Below the pieces are notes generated by a model. It was not told the DNA's origin, made no database searches, and worked only from the letters and a program-made list of their open reading frames with translations. A stretch of 64,000 nucleotides of DNA from Russula earlei (taxonomy: Eukaryota > Basidiomycota > Agaricomycetes > Russulales > Russulaceae), in assembly GCA_025769875.1 (NCBI GenBank), contig JAGFNK010000206.1, positions 22,032 through 86,031 of the forward strand, in the 5' to 3' direction. Both the position numbers and the translations under genes were made by a program. Shown one piece after another: positions 23,534 through 37,900 of this stretch. Within the stretch, counting starts at the first letter, position 1. Each line of letters opens with the position of its first letter.

Positions 23534-24862
23534 ATGATGACACCTACAAAGATTCTACTCCTCGGTCAACAACGGTCCGTCCTTGCTCACTTTTCATCCC
23601 CATTCTCAACCACCCGAGACCAGGTCAGGAAAAACCTCAATCCACCAGTTTCTTTTCAATGACGTACCTGCCAAACAAACGTTCTTTCTCGAACCCTCCT
23701 CTCGAATAGCCAAGCACAGATACGAGTCCGTCCGATATTCTCCGCATCTCTCTTGTCGCTCCTCACCTCTCTATCAGTACCCTCATCCCTCTAGAGATAT
23801 GGGATTGTCCGGGAAACATCACTCTCGATTCCCTCGGCGCTGCTCTCTCAGAATTCTCTTCAATCATTTTCGTTATTGATATACAGGTGACGTGCCTATC
23901 TCTCATCCCTAACGGCATCCGGCCCCTGACCCGTCTCCGTCTTCCCACCCAGGATTCTTATCAGCAACCCATTGCGCGCATGCTTGATTTCTTCATTGCG
24001 GCGTATCAGGAGAACCCACTCGCCACATTGGAGGTATTCGTGCACAAGGCAGAGTCACTCGCCGAGGATTACAAGACAGGTACGTTATCGTGTGAAACGT
24101 TCCCTTGGGCAAGTCCCCCGTTGCCGTCCTTGCCATCATGGCCGCCTTGGCCTCCCGTACATAGTGTCTGGAGACTTACGCTTATCTCAGAGAACTTTCG
24201 ACATATTCAGCAACGCGTGATCGACGAATTATTTGACACCTCCCAAGAGTACGAACAGATGCCCGTAAACTTCCACCTTACCTCCGTCTATGATCACTCC
24301 ATTCGTGAAGCATTTTCTCGCGTTTTGCACAAGCTTATCGACTCCCTGCCGTATCTCGAAGACTTGCTCAACGTGTTCTGCTCTGTAGGCCCACGCCTTG
24401 TTTTACCCCTTCCGGTACCTGATACGATTCGTAGAACTCACAGGCGTCTAAGGCGTTCCTTTTTGATATCAAATCCAGGCTCTATGTCGCCACCGATGAG
24501 TCTCCCGTGGATCCCGGCATACACAGTCTCTGTTGCGACTACGTGCGCACGCTAAGTGCATTCGGTCCCTTATACAAGTATATCCCAACTTTCATGTCCC
24601 GTAATTCGTCTTAACTTCCTCCTCCAGGTCGGTTTCAACCAAGGATTCTCGTTCATTCTATCCCTCGGCGGCAGTCACCCTCGCGCAGGGCTCAACATTG
24701 ACCTATCATCTAATCACACCTCAACTCGCGCTTCTCGCCATGCTCCATCCGGGTGTGTTCGAGGAACGCCGCGGTCTCCTCGAATACAACGTCGTGTTCT
24801 TCCGCGAGGGGGTTCAGGAGATCGCGGTTGTGGAGCGAGACGCTCGCGCAGGGAACCTGTAA
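23534..24862 (+). CDS. GTR2: Rag-family GTPase (RagC/D homologue) of the EGO complex
   Basis: Seven exons: 23534-23574, 23624-23725, 23778-23886, 23953-24079, 24191-24384, 24444-24577 and 24628-24862; total 942 nt, 313 residues. Gtr2 pairs with Gtr1 on the vacuole and passes amino-acid signals to TORC1. Motifs: P-loop GQQRSGKTS (split by intron 1), LEPSSRIAKHRYD as switch I, IWDCPGN as switch II and FVHKAESL with the guanine-specific HKAE. The C-terminal half reads ASKAFLFDIKSRLYVATDES and LCCDYVRTLSAFGPLY, which is the roadblock part and distinguishes RagC/D from RagA/B. All joins are GT-AG and in frame; intron 4 (24080-24190) is the longest. The stop at 24860-24862 is taken at face value; a further short 3' exon is possible. 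Confidence 0.92.
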
Positions 24863-25973
24863 GCCTTTCCTCTTTCGTTCCCTGCCATGTCATCGATGCG
24901 GAGCTGGCTATGTAGACATTGATAGCTTTCATATGCGATTTGGGGTCGGCGTTGTTGTTTCCTTAGTGCATGTACGTTACTCAACAGATACCAACTTTAC
25001 CCCATCGCGTTACAGCGTAGCGCATCGGAGAAGCGTATCATCCATCGACAGAGCGGTTATTGCAGAGCCGAAACTGGGGACAGGATAATATATTATCCTG
25101 TGGGCCAGACCTAAATTTCGGTCTTGCTTCAATTATCACAATTGGGATAGACGTTGGGGTGCACAACCGCCTCACGTGAGTGATATATAGAATGGCAATC
25201 GGAGATGTGATGTTTTGCTTAGGTGAGAATAGTCCGAAGATAGGAACTTGCAGTTCATGTCCGATAGCAACATCGCAATCGGTATGTCTTGGACAAAGGT
25301 CACCCTGCACTGTTACGAGATGCATTTTGTCCTCCTGAGACGTTAGGATCAAGGCGGCTCTATTGCACTTTGTCTCGCCAAGCAAAACCATTTCGTTATA
25401 AGGACCCGAGCTTGGGCCATTTTACGGTCCGTGTAAGATCCAGGTAAGGCACCACCCCATATGAGATGCTGTCTGCGACAGCCCGGCGGGGATATATGCC
25501 TTGAAAGTGTCCGGAGTTTATCAATAGATAGTGGAGAAACATCATTCTCGGACTTTGTTAGCAAAGCCGGATATGTATGGGTGGCGAGTGCCGTGATGCA
25601 TGGGCGGTGAGGCTGAAGGCTACCTAAGAACTGGGGATGAGAATGTGTCATCGCCGAGTCAAAATCAAAACATTTTAAAAAAAAGATTGCGACGTTTTCA
25701 AACGTGCATAGAAGCCATCACGTGACCTTAAGGCGACTTGGGGTTGCCGTGAAAGGGAAGAATCTCATCATTTCATTGGGGCGAACTTGGAGGCTTTCTT
25801 GTTGGGGAACGATTCGAGACGGGGACACGTCCTTTTGTGCGCGTCAAAATTTGACCGTTTATAAATTCTCTCCAGCAACCATACCCATTTCCTCACCACC
25901 CGCTCTTCCCCTTAGATTTTTCCGACTAGAGCTTAAGGTCTTCTTGCTTCTCATCCTCCGCTTCATACACAAA
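24863..25973. other. Intergenic region with the fatty acid synthase promoter
   Basis: No gene-like frame. The last 120 bp before the synthase start are pyrimidine-rich, with TTTATAAATTC at 25858-25868 as a TATA-like candidate 106 bp before the ATG. Confidence 0.5.
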
Positions 25974-28900
25974 ATGACCCACACCGGAGGCGCTCTGACT
26001 ATTTCATCCCGCCCACTTGCCATTCAAGTCGGCCAAATTAGAGTGCGCATATATGCCTCCCTTTTGCTCTCTCCCTTGAATGCTCACGCCTTCCCAGATA
26101 TCGATCCCTGTCTCCACTTGCCCTGACAAGTGGATTGCAGCAGAAGTTCTTAGAGACGAGTTTACACACGCACAAACAGCAGATGATGCCCAACTCGAAC
26201 TTGATGCGGCCGGAGAGGCCACCACCTTATTTTTTGCGCGTTTTCTCGGCTTCGTAGCCGGTCGCGTGCGTGCAACCCCAGAGGATTCGCCCGAACACGC
26301 GGCCCGCCTCGCCGTCCTTCTCACAGCCATTTCCCATTTCACGAGCACACTCCTCTCGGATATCGATATCCACTCCCTCGTCGCCTCGTATGAGCATGAG
26401 GCACGCAAGAAGATTCTATCCGCGTTCTACGTTGCACACGCTGTCCTCGTGAAGTACAACGTGGAGGGCACGCCCAAGCTCGCCACTCCCTCCCTCCTTG
26501 CCGAGGCGCTTTCGGGCCGCGCCTCAGTGTTCGCCCTCTTTGGCGGACAGGGTATCAACGAGGTCTACTTTGATGAGCTCCAGACACTCTTCGACACATA
26601 TCGTCCATTCGTCGAGCCTTTCCTTACGTCCGCCGTCGAGCAGGTCCTTCAGCCACTCGCGTCGGCCTCCCGGGACTCTTCTTTTTACGAGCATGGCCTT
26701 GACGTCATCTCCTGGCTTACTGGGGCGATCGCCCGCCCACCTGTGGCTTACTTTGCTTCTGTTCCGGTGTCATTCCCTCTCATCGGTCTGACTCAATTCA
26801 CTCAATACTTGGTCGCGGCACGGGTGTCCGGTCTCTCACCCGCAGAGTTGTCATCACGTCTCTCTGGCGCATCTGGCCATTCTCAAGGCCTGGTCACGGC
26901 CATTGCCATATCTTCTTCCAAAGACAATGTATCGTTCCTTGAGAACGTGCAGAAGGCACTCAAGTGGCTCTTCTTCGCTGGCCTGCGGGGTCAGCAGCTC
27001 TTTCCCGTCCTTGCTCTCGAGCCCTCTGTTGTTCAGGATTCAATTGAAGGTGGAGAGGGTCAGCCGACGCCAATGCTGTCAGTCAACGGTCTTCTCCTCA
27101 AGGACCTTCAGCCCTACATTTCCAAGACAAACAAGTTCCTTCCCGATAATTCTCAAATCAACGTCTCACTCCACAACGGTCCTCGCGCCTTCATTGTCAC
27201 GGGGCCCCCGCGCGCTCTTTGTGGTCTTGTCGCCAACTTGCGCAAGGTCCGTGCGCCAAATGGTTCGGATCAAAGTAAAGTCGAGTTCTCCAAGCGAAAG
27301 CCGGTGTTCAATGCCCGCTTCCTTGTTGTGGGAGTGCCGTTCCACAGCCAGTACCTCCGTCATGCTACGGATAAGGTAATCAATGAAGACTTCAATGGCG
27401 AAGAACTTTGGACTTCGAAAGGGCTTCAAATCCCTGTGTATCATACCGAAGATGGTACGTTGAACTACGAAGTCTCTTATTCGTCTGCTCATCGTTTTTT
27501 AGGCTCCGACCTCCGAGCACAAGCTGGCTCATTGACGCGTTCCATTTGCGAGCAAATTTTCACCAGACCTCTGCACTGGGCGAAGGCCACAAACCTGCCT
27601 AAGGGTGCGACGCATGCTGTTGATTTTGGTGCTGGTGGTATCAGTGGCATCGGCCCTCTTACTGCACGCAACCTCGATGGGCGCGGTGTCCGTGTCATTG
27701 TTATTGGAGAGAAAGGTAGGGGTGACGCCGAGTTTTACTCCGTGCGTGGCGTGAAGAATGAGCCGTCGTGGATTCAGAAGTGCTCCCCTTCACTTGTGAA
27801 GACTAGGTAGGCTCTTCTGCCTTTGTACTTTTTTGAATTTTCTAAAAATTTTGATGTCAGCGATGGCAAGATCCATATCGATACACCGTTCTCCCGTCTC
27901 TTGGGCAAACCCCCTATAATGGTTGCTGGCATGACGCCGACCACTGTCAAGGCAGGCTTCGTCTCTGCTGTCCTGGAAGCGGGTTACCACGTTGAACTTG
28001 CGGGCGGTGGACACTACTCCCCTGCAGCCCTTCGCGCCAAAGTTGCAGAAATTCAGAGCAAAATTTCTCCAGGCATCGGCTTGACCCTCAACTCTCTCTA
28101 TATCAATCCACGCCAGTTTTCCTTCCAGCTCCCGTTGTGGCAGGAGATGCGCCGCGAGGGCCTTCCAATCGAAGGTTTCTGCGTAGCGGCTGGCATCCCG
28201 ACCACCGAGAAGGCAGCTGAGATCATCGACGGTCTCGCCTCCGTTGGGATTCGTCATGTCGCATTCAAGCCTGGTTCTGTGGACGGCATTCGCCAGGTTG
28301 TCAACATCGCAGCGGCAAATCCCAACTTCGCCGTCATCATGCAGTGGACTGGCGGTCGTGCTGGCGGTCATCATTCCTTCGAGGATTTCCATCAGCCCAT
28401 TATCGCGACCTATTCAAGTATTCGCCGGCACGACAATATTATCCTTGTTGCTGGCTCCGGTTTTGGTGGTTCTGATGATACATGGCCGTATCTTTCTGGA
28501 GACTGGTCGAAGCAATTTGGTGTCGAACCGATGCCCTTTGACGGGTTCCTCTTCGGCTCTCGCGTCATGGTCGCTAAGGAAGCGCACACTTCACCATCTG
28601 TCAAAGACCTTATTGTTTCCGCGGCTGGCGTTGACGATTCGGAGTGGGAGGGCACGTACGTGAAAGACACTGGTGGCATCATCACTGTACGCTCCGAGCT
28701 TGGGGAGCCTATCCACAAAGTCAATACCCGTGCTCTGAAGCTCTGGAAAGAGTATGACGACTCCGTATTCAAACTTCCTCGAGAGAAGCGTGGTACTTGG
28801 CTCCAGGAGCATCGTGTGGAAGTCATCAAGAGGCTTAACGCGGATTACTTCAAGCCGTGGTTCCCTGCGAAGAAGGACGGCCGCATTGTGGAAGACCTCG

Positions 28901-31900
28901 GTGATATGACCTACGAAGAGACCGTGCTCCGTCTCGTACGTTTAATGTTTGTTGCCCACGAGGGCCGTTGGCTTGATTTATCTCTGCGTAACCTCACGGG
29001 AGACTGGTTGCGCCGAGTCGAAGAGCGCTTTGCGGGCGTTAATGGTGGTGGTCCCAAAGCATCCATTTTGCAATCTTACACTAGCCTGGACAAGCCTTCC
29101 GCATTTGTTGCAAGTTTCTTCGAAAAGTATACCCTCGCAAAGGAGCAGCTCTTGGCGCACGAGGATAAATCATATTTCCTCAATATCACGCAGCGTTCTG
29201 GCCAAAAGCCTGCGCCGTTCATCCCAATTTTGGACAACAACTTCGAGGTCTGGTTTAAGAAGGTATAGATTTGCGTATGATATTTAAATCCACTTAACTC
29301 ACGGTATCTTAGGATTCCCTCTGGGCGTCGGAGGATATTGAAGCTGTCTTTGACCAGGATCCACAGCGTGTGGCCATTCTTCAGGGTCCCGTCGCAGTGC
29401 GTCACTCACTGAAGAAGGATGAGCCAATTAAGGAGATGCTGGATAACGTCGTATCTGGTCTCGTGGTAAAGGTGTTGGAGCGTTACTATGATGGGGACGA
29501 GAGCAAGATCCCTGTCTTTGACTACCTGGGTGTGAAGCCTACCTCTGTTTCTCCTCTCACTGGCGTCAACGTCTTGCAAAATGACCACGAGATCAAGCTG
29601 ACTCTATCGGCGGTACTTCCTGCTACCGAGGACTGGCTCCAGGTCCTTGCTGGCTCTGAGCTGAATTGGTGGCATGCTTTCGTTCAGTCAGAGTTCGTTG
29701 TACAGGGCACATCTTTTGTCTCCAATCCTCTTCGTCGCATTCTCGCACCTCGTGAAGGCCAGAAACTTGTCATCCGCCTGCTCAAAGACCAACCTTATCA
29801 CATCTCTATTTATGGTGCTGCGCGATCGTATGGCGAACACCAGCCTGATTTTCTCGCTGTTGACATCAGCTACGATGCCCCTTCCCGCCTCATCAATCTT
29901 ACTTTATTCGAAGAGCGTCAGCGCACCGCGGTACCTCTCTACCTTCAATTCAGGTACGAGCCGTCACAACCGTTTGCACCCATCCACGAGGTTGCAGAAG
30001 GCCGCAATAAGCGAATCAAAGAGTTCTACTGGCGCTTGTGGTTCGGCGATAACGAGAACCTTCCGGACCTCGATGTACGCGACACATTTAGCGGTCCCGA
30101 GGTCACCATTTCTGCGAGCGACGTCGAAGCATTCTGCGCGGTGGTCGGAAACCAGCAGGAGGAGTTCAAGGCTGTCCGTACTGATGAGGTCAAGACGCCA
30201 ATGGACTTTGCTATCGTCACTGGCTGGCAAGCAATCATGAAGGCCATCTTTCCTTCTGCCATCGACGGTGACTTGCTCAAGCTAGTGCATCTCTCTAATG
30301 GCTTCAAAGCTGTGACCGGATCTAGACCACTGAAGGCTGGCGACATCTGCCACGCAGAGGCTAGAGTTACCGCTGTTGTCAACAGCGATTCTGGCAAGAC
30401 GGTTCGGGTCTCTGGGCACGTCTTGCGTGAAGGCAGTCCCGTTATCGAGGTTCAATCAGCATTCCTGTTCCGCGGCCGCTTTACGGACTATGAGAACACT
30501 TTCGAGACAATTGATGAGCCTGATTACACCGTCGAGCTGGTCAATGATGCTGACGTTGGCGTTCTGCTGTCAAAGGATTGGTTCGAATGGGCTGATGAGA
30601 CCAAACCACTTACCGCTGGCATGCGACTCATCTTCCGCCTTCGTTCTGAGGTCACCTACAAGAATAAGGTGAATTACCGCTCAGTCGCCGTCGCTGGCGA
30701 TGTCTTCGTCCGTGGTCATCTCGGTCGCTTTACCAAGGTTGCCTATGTTGACTTCGAGCGCGATGAAAGCCAAGGTAACCCTGTCGTGGCCTACCTCCAA
30801 CGTTATGGCTCGGCGAAGTCAGCTCCTATTCCTCTCTCTGCCGAATATCATCTTACCTCAAACGCAAATCCTTCCCTTTACTATGCACCTGCCACCAATG
30901 AGCCCTATTCAAAGGTCTCTGGGGACTACAACCCAATTCACACGAATCCCTACTTTGCCGCCCATGCGTCATTGCCAGGTACCATTACGCACGGCATGTT
31001 CTCTAGCGCTGCTACCAGACGATACGTGGAGACTGTTGTGGCTATGGGCATTCCAGATCGCGTGTTAAAGTGAGTCGTGTTATTGACAGTCAATGGTGGG
31101 CTTATTTACGTCCACAGTTACAATGTCAATTTCGTCGGAATGGTCCTTCCAGGAGATGAGCTGACGGTCAGGATCAAACACACCGCCATGCATGCCGGCA
31201 ACTTCGTCGTCGGTGTCACGACGGTCAATCAGGACGGTGAAAAGGTTTTAGAAGGCACGGCGGAGGTTGCGCAACCACCCACTGTATACGCCTTTACCGG
31301 TCAAGGTTCGCAGGAGCAGGGAATGGGAATGGACTTATATAACTCCTCCCCGGCCGCTCGCGCTGTGTGGGACTCTGCTGATGCGCACTTGATCTCTGCT
31401 TACGGTTTCTCTATCGTGGAAATTGTTCGCGAGAACCCCAAGAAAAAGACCATCCATTTCGGTGGTATCAAGGGCCAGGCAATCCGTGAACGCTATATGG
31501 AGATGACGTATGACACAACGGACAAGGATGGCAACATCAAGAGTCTTCCATTATTTGCGGATATCAACGTCCGCACCCTTCAACACACCTTCACGCATCC
31601 AAAGGGACTTCTTTTCGCCACTCAGTTTGCGCAAATCGCCCTAGTCATAATGTCTCGTGCTGCCTTCGAGGATATACGCTCGAAAGGCTTTGTCCAACCC
31701 GACGCAGCTTTTGCCGGCCATTCATTGGGCGAGTTCTCTGCCCTCGCTTCTGTCGCCGATATCTTGCCCAATTCCTCTCTCGTTGACGTCGTCTTCTACC
31801 GTGGCCTGACAATGCAGCGCGCTGTCGAGCGTGACGAGCAAAGCCGTTCGAACTATGCCATGTGTGCTGTTAATCCCAGCCGCGTCGGCAAGACGTTTGA

Positions 31901-34900
31901 TGACGCAGCCCTTCGTGAGATCGTCGACACCATCTCAAATGTAAGGGACTGTCTCTTAGAAATTGTCAACTTCAACGTTGAGGTGCGTCGCCGATTCTCA
32001 TATTTCTAGCTGGTCATAAATAATCCCTTCAGGGCCAACAATACGTCTGCGCGGGCGAGCTTGTCGCATTGCAAGCTCTCACCAATGTCCTTAACTATCT
32101 CAAGGTACAGAAAGTCGACATCACCAAGGTGCGTATTGCTGGCTGAACTAATGACTACAACTGTACTGATAGACAATGCCCAGCTGACCGAGAAATTTGG
32201 TCTCGCGAAAGTCAAGGAGATGCTGAAGGACATTGTGAATGGCTGCTACGAGAGCGCCCTTGAGAAACAGAAGGCTGACGGATATATTGTTCTCGAGCGT
32301 GGTCTCGCAACGATCCCCCTTTCTGGTATTGATGTCCCCTTCCACTCGCGCTACCTTTGGTCTGGTGTCATGCCTTTCCGTGCATGTAAGTGAACATCCA
32401 CTCTCTCTTCTGTTCAAACTAAGTTGACTGTCCAAGATCTCTCGAAGAAGATTCCCGCCACTCTTCTGGACCCTTCACTTATTGAGGGCGTCTATATCCC
32501 CAACTTGGTCGCATCGCCTTTCGCTGTCAACAAGGCTTATGCCGAGCTCATTTATAATCGTACTTCGTCGCCGCGTCTCTCGAAAGTCCTTCGCAAATGG
32601 AATGAAGAGCATTGGGATGCTCCTGAGCAACGGCAGAAGCTTGCATGGGTCCTCCTTGTCGAATTGCTATCATACCAGTTCGCATCTCCCGTCCGCTGGA
32701 TCGAAACGCAAGATTTATTCTTCGAGCAATACAAGTTTGAACGCCTCATCGAGGTTGGTCCATCCCCAACACTCACTGGCATGGCTGCCCGCACTCTTAA
32801 AGCCAAGTACGAAGCCAAGGACGACTCGATCGGTCATGTTCGCCGTATCTTCTGCGTTTCGAAGGACCAGAAGGAGATATATTATCAATTTGAGGACGAA
32901 CCCGAGGCAACCGCAGAACAAGATAAATCTGCCGAGGCCGAAGCAGCAACTCCTACTTCCGCCCCAGCGGCAGTCTTGCCACCCGTCGTTGCTCCGTCTG
33001 CTCCTCCCTCCGCCGCTGCGGGTCCCGCTGCCAGCATTGAGGATGCCCCGATTCGCGCTGTCGACATCGTTGCTTCGATCGTCTCTCAGAAGTTGAAAAA
33101 GCAACTCAGTGAGATCCCGCTTTCCAAGTCCATCAAAGACCTCTCGAACGGCAAGTCTACGCTTCAAAATGAGATCATGGGCGACCTTCAGGGAGAGTTC
33201 TCGTCTGCGCCTGACAAGGGCGAGGAGCTTCCACTAGAGGAGCTGGGTGCTGCTCTTGGATCCGGCCACTCTGGTAACCTCGGCAAGTACACCACTAGTC
33301 TGGTGTCGCGTGCCATTGGTAGTAAGATGCCTGGTGGCTTCAATATCTCTAGTGCGAAAGCACACCTCTCCAAGACATGGGGTCTGGGTCCGCAACGTGC
33401 CGACGCCGTGCTGCTCGTGGCTACCACCATGGAGCCCACCAAACGCCTTGGCTCTGAGACAGAAGGCAAGGCTTGGCTCGATGCCGCTGCACAAGTGTAC
33501 GCCGCACGCGTAGGCATCTCTCTTTCCACTGCAGGCGCGAGCGGTTCGGCTGGAGGATCGTCTGGAGGAGCAGTGATGAATAGTGAAGAATTCCTCAAGT
33601 TCCAGGCTGAGCAGCATGAGTTTGCGCACCAACAGATTAACCTTTACTCCCGTTACCTGAAGCGCGACCCCCGTCAAGGCGAGATCCTGTACGACAACGA
33701 GAAGTCTACCTCAGTGCAGCTTCAAGCTCGACTGGACAGCATCGGGCGTGAGCACGGCGATAGCTATATTGATGGTATCCAGCCCATTTTCGACCCTCTT
33801 AAAGCGCGTATTTTCGACTCCTCCTGGAACTGGGTTCGTCAAGACGCCCTCCTTATGTTCTACGATATTCTATTCGGCCGCCTCACCACCATCGACCGTG
33901 AGATCACTGCTAGTTGCATCGCTATCATGAACCGTGCCGACCCTGACCTTATCAAGTTCATGGAGTTCATGGTCAATCGGTGCGACCCCGCCAAGGGCGA
34001 GACCTACGCCACCGCAAAAAAGCTCGGCCATGAGCTTCTGGATAACTGCCGCGGTGTCGTCGGCCAGCCCCCGTTGTACAAAGATGGTGAGTACACATTT
34101 CAACTGTAAGGGCCTAATTTCATTTTTATCAGTTACTTTCCCTAATGCACCTCGCACTGAAATAACCGAGAAGGGGGAGATCGTCTATTCTGAGGTCAAC
34201 CGGGAAAATGTGCGCAAGCTTGAGGCGTACGTTGAAGAGATGGCGAGTGCCGATCAGATTCCCGGTTCAGTCAACATTCAGAAGATCCAGGATGATGTCG
34301 TCAAACTTTGGAACGTTGTCAAGTCTCAGCCTGAGATCAGCGAGGAACAAAAGAACCGCATCAAGGCTCTCTATGATGGCGTGGTCCGCTCGCTGCGCAA
34401 AGTTCCCGACAACCGTCTGCGCCCTGGAGCCCCTCGAAACCGTCGTTCCTCATCTCAATTTTTACGTCCACAAATTTCAAGCATTACATCCGTGTCGGCT
34501 GACAAGATTCCCCTTCTTCATCTCAAGCGTCGCATGGGTACTCAGTGGGAGTATAGTTCTAATCTGACGGGCGTGTACTTTGATGTCTTGCACGAGATCG
34601 CCACGTCAGGCACGACGTTTAAGGATAAAAATGCGCTCATCACCGGTGTTGGCAAGGGGTCCATTGGTGTCGAGATCCTCAAAGGTCTTTTGTCAGGCGG
34701 TGCCCATGTCGTGGTCACCACCTCCCGCTATAGCCGTGCTACGGTCGAATACTATCAGGGGATCTTCCAGCGTTTTGGTAGCCGCGGATCCGCTCTTACC
34801 GTCGTTCCTTTCAACCAAGGCTCGAAGCAGGATGTGGAGGCGCTTGTTGACTACATCTACACGACGTTGGGGCTCGATCTCGACTACATTATTCCCTTCG

Positions 34901-37900
34901 CTGCCGTTCCTGAGAATGGTCGGGAGATCGATGGCCTTGACGACAAGTCCGAGCTTGCGCACCGTATCATGCTTGTGAACCTTCTGCGCCTTCTCGGTGC
35001 TATCAAGACTAAGAAGGCGAGCCGCCAAATCATCACCCGCCCGACCCAAGTCGTCCTCCCGTTATCACCCAATCATGGCCTCTTTGGTAACGACGGCCTT
35101 TATTCCGAGTCCAAGATCTCCCTCGAAACACTCTTCAACCGGTGGTCTTCGGAAAGCTGGGGCGAATATCTATGCCTTGTCGGTGCCGTCATTGGGTAAG
35201 TTTGTCATCACTGGAAGATGAGCCAAGCTCAATTCCTCATTAGCTGGACACGTGGGACTGGTCTCATGGACCAATCTAATATGGTCGCTCAAGAGATTGA
35301 AACGCACGGTATTCGTACCTTTTCTGCCAAGGAGATGGCTTTCAACATACTCGGGCTCATGCACCCGATCTTGTTCAGCATCACTCAAGTCGAACCAGTT
35401 TGGGGTGACTTGAGCGGTGGCTTCGATCGTATCGCTGACCTTGCTGACATAACAACCCGCATCCGTTTAAGCATCAACAAAAAGGCTGAACTTCGCCGCG
35501 CAATTGCTCGTGACAATGCCGCAGAATTCAAGATTATCAGTGGTGCCGAGGCAGAGCGCGTTCTTCAGACTGTCAATATCACGCCGCGTGCCAACTTCCG
35601 CTTCGAGTTCCCTGAACTTCCTGAGGCCCATACCCTTCAGTCACTTTCTCGTTTACGCGACGTCATTGACCTGGATAAGGTTATCGTTATCTCTGGCTTT
35701 GGTGAAGTTGGGCCTTGGGGTTCTTCTCGTACGCGGTGGGAGATGGAAGCGAAGGGCCGTCTTACACTCGAGGGATGCATCGAGATGGCATGGATGATGG
35801 GTTATATCAAACACTTCGACGGTCGCCTCAAGGATGGCACTCTTCATGTGGGCTGGGTTGACGCAAAGACTGGCGAACCGGTTGACGACAAGGACGTCCG
35901 TGGAAAATATGAGACGGAAATCGTGAACCACGCCGGTGTGCGCTTCTTCGGTGAGCTGTTTTCCTGGCACGGGTCCTTATATCTGACTGCGTCTACCAGA
36001 GCCCGAATTGTTCCATGGTTATGACCCTAAACACAAGACCTTCAACTCAGAGGTCGAGCTCATTCATGACTTGGAGCCGCTTGAAGTCAGTGATTCAGAC
36101 GCCGAGAAATTCAAGAGGGAACATGGTGAAAAATGCGACATCTGGGCAGGCGAAGGCGGGCAATGGTTCGTAAAGCTGAAGAAAGGCGCCCGCGTTTACA
36201 TCCCAAAGGCGATTTCCTACAATCGCCTTGTCGCTGGCCAATTACCCAATGGGTGGAATCCTGCGCGATACGGCATTCCTGAGGATGTTATTGCACTAAC
36301 TGATCGCGTTTCGCTTTGGGCACTCGTTGCCGTGGCTGAGGCTCTCAACCATGCCGGTATTACTGACCCGTACGAACTTTACCAATACATCCATCCCTCA
36401 GAGGTCGGAACATGTCTGGGCTCTGGGATGGGTGGCATGCACAGCTTGGCTCAAATGTTTAAGGATCGTCGTGACGAGAAAGAAGTCCAGAGTGATATCA
36501 TGCAGGAGACGTTAGCCCCTTTCCCTCTCCATTGAGCATTGCTGACTCTTTATCGAACAGTTTTATCAACACCACCGCAGGTTGGATCAATTTGCTGTTG
36601 ATGTCGTCGAGTGGACCGGTCAAGATCCCGGTCGGGGCCTGGTGAGCAGCCAAGGCTTTATCTTGATTGTACATCATCTCAAGAAATATTCGCAGTGCTA
36701 CCGCCTTGCAGTCCATGGAAATCGCTGCTGATACCATTCTCTCTGGTAAAGCGAAGGTCATGATCGCTGGTGGCTTCGATGACCTCTGTGAGGAGGGTTC
36801 GTATGAGTTCGGTAACATGAAGGCGACTAGCAACTCCGAGACCGAGCTTGCGATGGGCCGTGAGCCTACGGAAATGTCCCGACCAACCACGACAACTCGT
36901 GCTGGGGTGTGTCTTCTTATCTTCTTACTTCACCATGCCTATTAATCCAATGATGGTCAGTTCATGGAGTCTCAAGGAGTCGGCGCGCACATCGTCATGT
37001 CCGCCAAAACTGCCCTTGAACTTGGTTGCCCTATTCGTGGCGTTGTCGCCTTCACCTCTACGTCAACGTATGTTTGCTCACATGTCAAGATGTACTGTTA
37101 CTGACTGCCTTGTAGTGACAAAGCCGGTCGTTCCATCCCTGCCCCTGGCCGCGGTGCACTCGGCATCGCACGCGAAGTCCAATCCAAGCATCCGTCTCCA
37201 ATCCTCGACATTGGTTACCGTACTCGTCAAATTTCCTTCCGGCGCAAGCAGATCGGAGAGTGGCTTGCCTTCGAGCAAGAGCAACTGAAGGAAGAACTAG
37301 AGCTCCGCAGGAGCAAAGGTGAAGCCGTGGATACAGACTTGTTCGCAAGCCGCGTCGCCGATCTCGAGGCCGAGGCTTATCGTCAGGAGAAGGATGTCCT
37401 CGCCACTTATGGCATGCTCATGCAGGATTCAGGAGGTGCAGATCCACGCATCGCTCCCCTCCGTCGTGCACTGGCTGTGTGGGGCCTCACTGCCGATGAC
37501 ATCGGCGTTCTTTCCATCCATGGTACCAGTACCCAGGCCAATGAGAAGAACGAGACGTACATGTGGAATACAATTTTGAAGACACTTGATCGTACCTCCG
37601 GCAATGCCGTCCCAATCGTCGCACAGAAAAGTCTGGTCGGCCATGCGAAAGGTGGCGCAGCAGCCTGGCAGATGGCGGGTCTCCTCCAGTCTATCGCGAC
37701 TGGCATAGTTCCCGGCAACCGTAACGCAGATAACGTCGATGCGCTATTCCAGCAGCACTCATTGTTGATGTTCCCTTCGAAGACCATCCAGACTGATGGT
37801 ATCACCGCTGGTGTTATGGTACGCCCCCTCTTGCTCATCAACTTAAATATTCAATTAATATGCACAATCTTTAGTCATCATTCGGTTTCGGCCAGGTTGG

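Noticed and set aside
27790..28392. 200-codon minus-strand frame inside the fatty acid synthase
   Set aside because: It is the shadow of the enoyl-reductase coding sequence, caused by codon bias.
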